Shown piece by piece: positions 1-5,996 of a stretch of 8,823 nucleotides of DNA (the first letter of the stretch is position 1; the number at the start of each line of letters is the position of its first letter). The stretch comes from Bacillota bacterium. GTDB lineage: Bacteria; Bacillota; Clostridia; Clostridiales; Clostridiaceae. Under the pieces are notes generated by a model. The model saw only the letters and a list, made by a program, of their open reading frames with translations. It did no database searches and was not told the DNA's origin. Position numbers and translations under genes: made by a program. Where the stretch lies: assembly GCA_023435985.1 (NCBI GenBank), contig JAEZKY010000188.1, positions 1 through 8,823 on the forward strand, given 5' to 3'.

Positions 1-678
1 CCCCAAAATAAGGTGACGGAGACTGAGCTAGTAACTCTTCCTCAACTTGAAGCATTTGGATTTTATATAGGGGATACGGAAAAAGAAAAGCTTACTAATT
101 TGAAAGAAATAAATAGAGTGCTAATAAAATATGATATAAACAATGATCTAAGAATAGCCTTTTTTATGGGTAATGCTTATCATGAAAGTCAAGGGGGCAC
201 GAGAACATTAGAGCGTTATGGTGGCAATGACCCAGTAGTGTATTTTAATAATAAATATTCAAATAATAAACAGTTAGGTAATAATGGTGGGGATGATGGA
301 TCAAAGTTTAGAGGAGCAGGATATCTTCATATAACGGGTAGATATAATTATACCGAATTTTCAAAGTATATTGGTGATTCTGAAATCATAAATAAAGGTT
401 ATGTAGTTATAGGTGGAGTTTATAATAAACCTATTAATAAAATTAAAAGTGGCGAAAAGGGTGTAATTGATATAGGTAAATATGCCTGGGAAGTAAGTGG
501 TTGGTTTTGGGAAGAACTATCCGGAATTAGTCTTAATACATATGCAGATCAAAAAGACTATATAAAAATATTGAATAAAATCAACCGAAAGGATACCTCA
601 ACACTAGGAACACGTAACAAACATGTTAATGACTTTTATAGAATATTAACTAAAAAAGAGCTAAATCTTCCAGAATAG
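1..678 (+). CDS. GH19 chitinase/lysozyme-like domain, C-terminal part of a protein cut by the window edge
   Basis: The frame is open from base 1, so the GTG at 13 need not be the start; this is probably the C-terminal catalytic part of a longer protein. Seen: an HES-QGG motif (Glu codon 184-186) and a second Glu 9 codons later (211-213, in LERYGG), matching the spaced acidic pair of glycoside hydrolase family 19, followed by FRGAGYLHITGRYNY (about 310-354), which resembles the YRGRGxxQLTGRxNY core of GH19 endolysins. Family knowledge: GH19 enzymes cut beta-1,4 links in chitin, and bacterial/phage members cut peptidoglycan glycan strands. By analogy with 2289-3944 and 5986-7323, the missing N-terminus should carry cell-wall-binding repeats, but this is inference. 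The next gene starts 36 nt downstream and encodes a membrane protein with an RsiV-like ectodomain, a likely cognate partner. Family call firm, full architecture unknown. Confidence 0.85.
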   Translation, partial: PQNKVTETELVTLPQLEAFGFYIGDTEKEKLTNLKEINRVLIKYDINNDLRIAFFMGNAYHESQGGTRTLERYGGNDPVVYFNNKYSNNKQLGNNGGDDGSKFRGAGYLHITGRYNYTEFSKYIGDSEIINKGYVVIGGVYNKPINKIKSGEKGVIDIGKYAWEVSGWFWEELSGISLNTYADQKDYIKILNKINRKDTSTLGTRNKHVNDFYRILTKKELNLPE

Positions 679-714
679 TGATTATATTATTTTAGAATAG
701 TTGGGTGAATCTAA

Positions 715-1626
715 ATGATTAGTTTGATAAAAAAAATATTTTCTTTTAAGTTTGGTATTATGTTATTAATGGTATTGCTACTTTTATACAGAACTGGTAG
801 CTATTATACGGAAAATTTAAACAGACAAAAAACTAGTGAAAGTGAATTGAAACAATTAAAAATTACTTCAGAAGAAACGTTCATAGAAGATGGTTTAATA
901 GTTTATGATTATCACCATTCTATTCAATTTAATGGCGATAATTATCAGAGAAATAATTATACTATCAGAAATTTTCTGGACGTAGATGTGCATTACCCTC
1001 AAATAGTTGGGCTAAAAGATAAAAGTGTGGAAAATAAACTAAATAAAAAATTAAAAATGTTATCTTTAAATATTATATCTGCTGATTATGAAGATATTTT
1101 ATTAAAGTATAAATCAATTATAGATTGGAATATAAATACGAATAGTGAGAGTATGCTTGCTGTCAATGGAAAGTATAAAATTTTAAGTATGGATAATAAG
1201 CAAATAAGTGTATACATATATACAGATTTCTATGAAGGAGTAAATATTTTTTATGATGAATATGTTATGACAATTGATACTAATTCAGGGGATATTAAGA
1301 AACTTAGTGATATAGTAGATATGAAATTTATTGAATTAGCTATTAAGAATTCTAGATATCAAATAATATCCGGAGAAACTTCAGAATTAGCCAATTTTAT
1401 GAGTGATGAAAGAGAAAAATTTAATAGTAAAATATTGTCTGCTTATCAAGAATCAAAGAAAAGATATGCTGATAAAGAATGGGCATATGGTGTGGATCTG
1501 GGAGTAACAAATATAAATAATTACGGTATCGATAAAGATTATTTATATATAAATTTATTGTATGATGATGCACTAAATGGGTTCTTAATATTAAAAATAC
1601 CAATTAGCGAACTGAATCTAAAATAA
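715..1626 (+). CDS. Membrane-anchored protein with RsiV-like DUF4163/DUF3298 ectodomain, candidate immunity protein
   Basis: 303 aa. The ATG at 715 has a GGGTGA Shine-Dalgarno at 703-708. A basic N-terminus and one hydrophobic segment (residues about 8-25) predict a type II membrane protein with the bulk outside the cell. Residues about 94-112 (YPQIVGLKDKSVENKLNKK) have the look of a DUF4163 opening, and the later stretch with TIDTNSGDIKKLSDIVD resembles the DUF3298 signature of a strand ending in TG, then a Leu-x-Asp turn. Known for the family: RsiV of Bacillus and Clostridioides uses such an ectodomain to bind lysozyme, and PdaC carries it too. Here the cytoplasmic part is only about 10 residues, too short for an anti-sigma domain, and no sigma gene is adjacent. 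Inference: a lysozyme-binding fold used to neutralise the GH19 enzyme encoded 36 nt upstream. Domain assignment by eye, moderately sure. Confidence 0.7.
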   Translation: MISLIKKIFSFKFGIMLLMVLLLLYRTGSYYTENLNRQKTSESELKQLKITSEETFIEDGLIVYDYHHSIQFNGDNYQRNNYTIRNFLDVDVHYPQIVGLKDKSVENKLNKKLKMLSLNIISADYEDILLKYKSIIDWNINTNSESMLAVNGKYKILSMDNKQISVYIYTDFYEGVNIFYDEYVMTIDTNSGDIKKLSDIVDMKFIELAIKNSRYQIISGETSELANFMSDEREKFNSKILSAYQESKKRYADKEWAYGVDLGVTNINNYGIDKDYLYINLLYDDALNGFLILKIPISELNLK

Positions 1627-1698
1627 CTAAATATTTTGTAGTAAATCATTGTAAAGGAAAATCTTTTATTAAAGTCAAGGTCAGGAGGGAACAATAAA

Positions 1699-2289
1699 GT
1701 GTATCGTAATAATGATATAGTGGAATATTTAAAAGAATATAGAAATGAAAGATTGGAGCAAAAAAGAACTTATCTGACAAATAATATGTACAAGATAGAA
1801 CCAGAGTTTTATAAAAATCTCAATCTATTAATATCACAACAGCTATCCAGGCAAAAAAATGATGCAGCAGCTAAATTAAATAACATCTATTTATGTCATT
1901 AAAAGAGTAGTGACTACACCGAAAGTTATAGAGCAATACTTGGATTTAGCAATTCTATGTTATATCTTGATGAAAAAAATAGTCAGAGTTATTGGTACCC
2001 AGAACTAATTTATAGAAACATTTCTGAGGATATGAATACAATAGAAAAATTAGTGCGGAATAAATTTGTACGTCTGGAAAAGTTTGAATTATTAACTATC
2101 AAACATAAAATACTAAATGATGACTGGATTTTATTTCAGGAGTGTTTTAGAACGTTGTTAAATCAATCTATTAGTATAATATTTAACAGTTCGCTGCGTT
2201 TGGCAGACGAAATATTATTATTATGTGGAGATTATATGGAAGAATTAAGAATAGTTGGACACATGAAGACAGAAAGGAGATCAGAGTAA
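1699..2289 (+). pseudogene. Small helical protein gene interrupted by an in-frame TAA, possible effector chaperone/adaptor
   Basis: GTG start at 1699 with a GGAGGG Shine-Dalgarno at 1684-1689. The frame stops at TAA 1900-1902 after 67 codons, then stays open in the same frame from 1903 to TAA 2287-2289. The 18 codons between the stop and the next ATG (1957) read as ordinary protein (SSDYTESYRAILGF and so on), and ATG 1957 has no ribosome site, so I read this as one gene of 197 codons with a nonsense codon rather than two genes. No family recognised. Both halves look helix-rich and soluble, with no signal peptide or TM segment. The stop overlaps the ATG of the next gene (TAATG) and the effector's Shine-Dalgarno lies inside its 3' end, so the two were translationally coupled. 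A small gene coupled directly before an effector suggests a chaperone or loading adaptor; that role is inference. Readthrough or a sequencing error remains possible. Confidence 0.65.
2273..2280 (+). promoter_or_regulatory. Ribosome binding site fixing the start of the papain-like effector
   Basis: AAAGGAGA ends 8 nt before ATG 2289. This decides for ATG 2289 over the in-frame ATG at 2223, which lies inside the upstream gene and has no comparable site. The site sits within the last codons of the upstream reading frame. Confidence 0.8.
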
Positions 2290-3944
2290 TGAGAAATAAT
2301 CAGAGTTCTTTTCATTTAGGAAATGAATTTAATGGATATGGTAGAATGACTTATTTAAAAGCCAGCCAGTATGGAATCAATTCTCCGCTACCTCAGGAAA
2401 ACGTTCAGCTTTCGCAAGATTTTAGTAAGTATTTATTAATGATGTTAGGCAGTATACCTGTAATTTTGGATCCAACAAGCATGAATCCTGCTTTGAATTC
2501 TATAATAGGATCAATGGCCAGTGTAAATCAAGCAATAATGACAAAAGATGCAGCCGGTAATTATGTTGTTCAATTTAATGTGGCAAGTAAAAATTTTACA
2601 GATGGAGCTTATCCTTATTACTCTGAAGTAATAAACAACGCTGTACTTGTTGATATGGGGATACAAAAACAATGGGTAGCATATGGATCACCGGAAGGTG
2701 CAAAGTGGAAATATTACAAAAATGGACATTACGTAAAAAAAGACTGGGTATTTATAAATAAAGATAACGCCTGGTATTATTTTGAGTCTGATGAATATAT
2801 GGTGACAGGCTGGAAAGAAATAAAAAAGCAATGGTATTATTTTGTGTCAAATATGGAAGCTGGTCGAGAGACAACTGGTCATATGGCGCTTGGCTGGATG
2901 AAAATTAAAGGATTATGGTATTATTTTAATGAAGAAGAATCTGCTGGTAATATGATAACTGGTTGGAGAGAAATTGATGGAAAATGGTACTATTTTAAAA
3001 GTAAGTCAGAAGCCACAAATGGCAATGACTATGGATATATGTATAGTGATAAATGGTTGAAATATAAAGGAAAATGGTATTATTTTAATCCAAATGGAGA
3101 AATGGTTACTTCAAAACTAGTAGATTGGAAAGGTAAGAAATATTTTTTAAAACAGAATGGTGTTATGGCTATTAATGAAACAATTATAGATCCAGCTACT
3201 AAAAAAACTTATAAAGTAGATGAAAATGGAGTGTGTAGGGAGATAAAAAATGGTGTTATTAAGATTACATTAAGTGACTCAAAGAGATTTGTTGAAATTA
3301 CAGATGGAAATACAAAGTATTATGGAGGTAATCAAGATTGGTTTGATTGGTTAGATACTGAAAAAAATGATAATGCAAGACTTGGTGGCTGTGGAACTGT
3401 AGCTTCTGCAAATATAGTTGCATATCTGGCTAAACATAATTCTACGTATGCAAATTTATATAAATATTCCGATTATAAAAAGTCTAACTTTCTATTACAT
3501 ATGAAGGAAATGTATGAATTTGTCACACCACGCCATATAGGAAAAAAAACTCTAGGTGTTTGGCCCGTTAGCGTTTTGGCAGATGGGATTGAAAGATTTG
3601 CAAGTAATAAAGGTGTAGAACTTAATGCGGTGAGGAAATATGATTCATTTACTCGCGATAATATAATTGAGTATATTAAAGAAGGCTTAGAGAAAGATTC
3701 ACCTGTAGCAATGCTAATTGGAGCAGGTGGGAGCAGCAATGTAACAATAACATACCCTAATGGAAGAAAAGATACAGGTACCTCATTTGTGTTACATTGG
3801 GTGACAATTACGGAATTAGAAATAAATGAAATTAATAATAAAGCAAAAGTAAAAGTTTCCTCATGGGGTGGTTGGGGTGAAGTAGATTTAGATGAGTATA
3901 TACAAAATGAATGGCTGTATCAAGGATTGCAATATTTTGAATAA
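2289..3944 (+). CDS. Cell-wall-binding repeat protein with papain/C39-like cysteine peptidase C-terminus, putative effector
   Basis: 551 aa from ATG 2289. Three parts are visible. Residues 1-126: no Sec signal peptide evident; residues 53-98 match the other repeat protein here (5986-7323) at 23 of 46 positions. Residues about 138-318: tandem cell-wall/choline-binding type repeats with WYYF and TGW motifs. Residues about 320-551: a papain-like domain with GGCGTVASAN (Cys368), LHWVTI (His503) and SSWGGWG (about 524-530). That last motif resembles the papain NSWG..WG block, but the catalytic Asn position is Ser524, and the usual oxyanion Gln six residues before Cys is Asn362. It may be a peptidase, amidase or transferase of this fold; the substrate is unknown. 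It is coupled to the broken gene 1699-2289 and followed after 27 nt by a two-TM protein that is a candidate immunity protein. Repeat call firm, fold call likely, effector role inferred. Confidence 0.8.
   Translation: MRNNQSSFHLGNEFNGYGRMTYLKASQYGINSPLPQENVQLSQDFSKYLLMMLGSIPVILDPTSMNPALNSIIGSMASVNQAIMTKDAAGNYVVQFNVASKNFTDGAYPYYSEVINNAVLVDMGIQKQWVAYGSPEGAKWKYYKNGHYVKKDWVFINKDNAWYYFESDEYMVTGWKEIKKQWYYFVSNMEAGRETTGHMALGWMKIKGLWYYFNEEESAGNMITGWREIDGKWYYFKSKSEATNGNDYGYMYSDKWLKYKGKWYYFNPNGEMVTSKLVDWKGKKYFLKQNGVMAINETIIDPATKKTYKVDENGVCREIKNGVIKITLSDSKRFVEITDGNTKYYGGNQDWFDWLDTEKNDNARLGGCGTVASANIVAYLAKHNSTYANLYKYSDYKKSNFLLHMKEMYEFVTPRHIGKKTLGVWPVSVLADGIERFASNKGVELNAVRKYDSFTRDNIIEYIKEGLEKDSPVAMLIGAGGSSNVTITYPNGRKDTGTSFVLHWVTITELEINEINNKAKVKVSSWGGWGEVDLDEYIQNEWLYQGLQYFE
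2445..2582 (+). other. Shared N-terminal effector domain, copy A
   Basis: Encodes residues 53-98 of the protein at 2289-3944. Aligned without gaps to residues 32-77 of the protein at 5986-7323, 23 of 46 residues are identical by hand count. The best conserved core is MASxNQAI followed by KDxAGNY. No known family recognised. Its position at the N-terminus of two enzymes with unrelated catalytic ends suggests an export or delivery mark. Confidence 0.7.
2700..3242 (+). repeat. Cell-wall/choline-binding type repeats in the papain-like effector
   Basis: Encodes about residues 138-318. Aromatic motifs recur about every 20-30 residues: KWKYY, AWYYF, QWYYF, LWYYF, KWYYF, KWYYF, KKYF, usually following a GW or DW. 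This is the pattern of CW_binding_1/choline-binding repeats, which in Gram-positives hold proteins on teichoic acid or glycan. The last unit (VDWKGKKYF through ENGV) is closely shared with 6625-6750. Confidence 0.85.
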
Positions 3945-3971
3945 AAATAATAAAGTTAGTGAGGTGAATTT

Positions 3972-4535
3972 ATGGAATCTTTTAATCGACTCCCTTTTAT
4001 ATTTTTTTTATTGCTAATTACTTTATTAGTTATTTGCTTTGTATTATATAAATTTATAAAAAAAGTTAAGGGAGGATGGATTTTACTACTAACTATTAGC
4101 TTAGTTATAATAGGAGGTATTAAGATTCATGATCGTATAATAAATTCAGTATTTTATGATTTTAAAGATAAAATGTGCAGTATTCATCCAGAAATCAAAA
4201 ATATAGAATTACAAATTGGACGTGGTCGAAATTCCTGTACAATAGATGTTTACATAGAAAAAGGGGTTGATAATGAAAAAGTAGAAGATATATTTATCGA
4301 AATGTTAAAAGAATTTAACCTTGAGCCTATGTCAAGTTATTTAAAGGGTAGTACTAATAATAAATATAAAAATTGGACAACTTTATATATTTTATTCTAT
4401 GGATCAGAACAAGGTAGTTTTTACTCGGAGCATTATCAACATTCAGACTGGTTTACTGAGGAAAATCAAAAAGAGCAAATGTGGAAAAATAGTTATACAG
4501 GTAAAATATATTATTTATCAGATTATCTGCAATAA
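3972..4535 (+). CDS. Two-TM membrane protein of unknown family, candidate immunity protein
   Basis: 187 aa. ATG 3972 is preceded by GAGGTGA at 3961-3967. Two hydrophobic segments (residues about 8-26 and 36-51) flank a basic loop, KFIKKVKGG. By the positive-inside rule the loop is cytoplasmic and the C-terminal 135 residues face outward. That domain is polar with alternating strand-like stretches and two Cys (about residues 66 and 87). No family recognised. It begins 27 nt after the papain-like effector and has no promoter of its own that I can see, so it is probably cotranscribed. Inference: it protects the producer from that effector at the outer face of the membrane. An unrelated membrane function cannot be excluded. 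Confidence 0.7.
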   Translation: MESFNRLPFIFFLLLITLLVICFVLYKFIKKVKGGWILLLTISLVIIGGIKIHDRIINSVFYDFKDKMCSIHPEIKNIELQIGRGRNSCTIDVYIEKGVDNEKVEDIFIEMLKEFNLEPMSSYLKGSTNNKYKNWTTLYILFYGSEQGSFYSEHYQHSDWFTEENQKEQMWKNSYTGKIYYLSDYLQ

Positions 4536-4570
4536 GTTTATTATTCTAAAGCTATTTTTCAATTGATTAA

Positions 4571-4732
4571 TTTATCTATCGCCAGACGGGATATCCCTAT
4601 CCCAATAATGCTTCTGGGGAAAAACCAGCTCCGGAAAGTGCTGATGGGAGTACTGTTGAATTTATGGGGATGGAAGGAAATAATGGAACGATGAGTAAAT
4701 ACAAATTGGTTAAAATTATCGTTTTTGATTAA
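4571..4732 (+). pseudogene. Orphan C-terminal tail of a lost effector, copy 1
   Basis: An open stretch of 53 codons ends at TAA 4730-4732, with an in-frame stop just upstream at 4568-4570 and no usable start. The encoded tail contains TGYPYPNNASGEK, then VEFMGMEGNNG, then MSKYKLVKIIVFD and stop. Almost the same tail recurs at 5029-5171, which shows that it was once coding. It matches no other protein in the window. Its stop lies about 12 nt before the lipoprotein-type sequence beginning near 4742, the same spacing as in copy 2. I read it as the end of an enzyme whose body has been deleted; the toxin family is not recognised. Confidence 0.65.
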
Positions 4733-5003
4733 GGAAGTAAAATAGTTAATAAAAAATAATATTGTGTGTGTCTGTTGCTTACCGTTTCGCTTTTTGTCAC
4801 ATCCTTCCTGTAATTCAAAGGATAAGGAGACTATTGTATTTACATAAAGCAACATTGAAAATAATATAGAGAGTTTTGATAATGAAGGTGTAGACAATTC
4901 AGCATAGAATGAAAATACCGGAAACGGATACTTTAAGTGCGACATTACATGAACACATGTTTATTGAAGTTTTAGAGATGAGTCAGTCGTTTATCTCTAA
5001 TTA
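4733..5003 (+). pseudogene. Degraded lipoprotein gene, relative of 5184-5996 and 8390-8823
   Basis: The stretch from about 4742 aligns by eye with the 5' end of the copy at 8390: GTTAATAAAAAATAA, TGTCTGTTGCTTACC, the lipobox region CACATCC with a 3-nt insertion, then AGCAACATTGAAAATAATAT. In-frame stops (for example TAA within the signal peptide region) and indels destroy the frame. At about 4915 the sequence jumps to a later part of the same family: it reads ETDTLSATLHEHMFIEVLE, comparable to ETDTLRPALGHHIYTEIL in the intact protein at 5184-5996. The middle of the gene, including the DINGD motif, has therefore been deleted, and the similarity fades near 5000. This is a dead partner gene left beside the tail remnant at 4571-4732. 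Confidence 0.7.
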
Positions 5004-5004
5004 A

Positions 5005-5171
5005 AACGCCTACCTGAATAAGGGAAGTACTGGATATTCTTATCCTTATAATGCTTCTGGAGAGAAATCAAATCTAGTAGTGTTAATAAAAATACAGTAG
5101 GGTTTATGGGGAAGGAAAATAATGGGGATATGAGCAAATATAAATTAGTTAAGATCATTGCATTTGATTAA
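5005..5171 (+). pseudogene. Orphan C-terminal tail of a lost effector, copy 2, frameshifted
   Basis: This is the second copy of the tail seen at 4571-4732. It reads NAYLNKGSTGYSYPYNASGE in one frame, then continues as NTVGFMGKENNGDMSKYKL in another, ending at TAA 5169-5171. Compared with copy 1 (4586-4732, 147 nt), the matching part (5029-5171, 143 nt) lacks one whole codon near the NNG motif and one single base between about 5060 and 5075; the single base breaks the frame. No start codon or upstream body is present. It is followed after 12 nt by the intact lipoprotein gene at 5184, keeping the tail-then-lipoprotein order of copy 1. Confidence 0.65.
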
Positions 5172-5183
5172 AGGGAGGTAAGT

Positions 5184-5996
5184 GTGTTTAATAAAAGAAG
5201 ATTAATGTGTATATGTCTGTTGCTAGCTTTTTTGTTTTTAACATCCTGCAATTTAAATAAAAAAGAGGGGAGTATCCAGAGTTCCATTACAGAGCCTAGT
5301 AGTGAAAATAATGTTGTAAATTCTGATTATGAAAATGAAAACAGTTCAGAAAATGACGTAACGATGATTGTAACAGATAAGGATGAAGAATATTATAAAA
5401 GGTTAATATTACGTCTAATCCGAAATGAAATAGAGATAGCTGATGGTGAGGATAAATATTATCTTTCAGATACTATTTCAGTCGACTATGAGGAGATGAT
5501 ACCAGACAGTAAATTCTATATTGTCGACATTAATGGGGATAAGAAGTTAGATATTGGAATCAGATTTCCCACTAATGTATTGATGACATATTATTACAAT
5601 GATGAAACAGATACATTAAGGCCAGCGTTGGGTCATCATATCTATACTGAAATTTTAGGTAATGGGCAAGTTATGATGGCATCGAGTTCCTCTTCGAGTA
5701 CAGGAACTTTTTATAAGGTCATTGATATTTCCGGAAATCGTATTAATACCATTGCCTTTTTTGAAGATTATATGGGAGATAATATTTTACCAGATGGATC
5801 TAAGGAACCCATTTATGAGTATTCAATTGATTTGGAAATGCGCTTACCAGATGGAACAAGAAGTCCAAATACTACTAGTAGCACAGTTGAAGTTTCCAAA
5901 GAACAGTGGGAAATGATGAAGAGGCCGTTTGAAGATTTGCGTAAAAATGCGCCAAAGCCCTTTAATTATGAAGAAATAATGGCAGTTGAATCTTGA
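5184..5996 (+). CDS. Lipoprotein with calcium-loop-like DxNGDxKxD motif, candidate orphan immunity protein
   Basis: 270 aa from GTG 5184, preceded by AAGGGAGGT at 5171-5179. The signal peptide ends in the lipobox LTSC (Cys22), so the protein should be lipid-anchored outside the membrane. Residues about 23-65 are a Ser/Asn/Glu-rich linker. The body has VDINGDKKLDIGI, an EF-hand or FG-GAP-like acidic loop, then strand-rich sequence with an SSSSSS run. No named family recognised. Two relatives lie in the window: a dead one (4733-5003) and one running off the edge (8390-8823). The gene follows the tail remnant at 5005-5171 by 12 nt, so its original partner seems lost. Its last 11 nt overlap the first possible start of the next effector (TTG 5986), so it may now be cotranscribed with that gene. 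The immunity role is inferred from context only. Confidence 0.8.
   Translation: MFNKRRLMCICLLLAFLFLTSCNLNKKEGSIQSSITEPSSENNVVNSDYENENSSENDVTMIVTDKDEEYYKRLILRLIRNEIEIADGEDKYYLSDTISVDYEEMIPDSKFYIVDINGDKKLDIGIRFPTNVLMTYYYNDETDTLRPALGHHIYTEILGNGQVMMASSSSSSTGTFYKVIDISGNRINTIAFFEDYMGDNILPDGSKEPIYEYSIDLEMRLPDGTRSPNTTSSTVEVSKEQWEMMKRPFEDLRKNAPKPFNYEEIMAVES

Larger units (their letters stand above)
4571..5996 (+). repeat. Tandem duplication of a tail-plus-lipoprotein module
   Basis: Two successive modules of the same design: tail remnant then lipoprotein gene (4571-5003, decayed) and tail remnant then lipoprotein gene (5005-5996, lipoprotein intact). The tail copies match over 4586-4732 and 5029-5171. 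A third lipoprotein copy starts at 8390. Such serial duplication with decay is what recombination between partner genes of a polymorphic toxin locus would leave. Confidence 0.6.

Noticed and set aside
2223..2288. ATG 2223 as the start of the papain-like effector
   Set aside because: It lies deep in the upstream frame without a ribosome site, while ATG 2289 has AAAGGAGA 8 nt upstream.
4559..4945. Minus-strand open frame of 128 codons in the gap
   Set aside because: The plus strand here is explained by tail and lipoprotein remnants with homologues in the window; the minus frame has no ribosome site or recognisable protein pattern.
4536..5183. CRISPR array, RNA gene or attachment site in the gap
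   Set aside because: There are no regularly spaced repeats, no tRNA-like folding and no integrase nearby; the two direct repeats are coding remnants.
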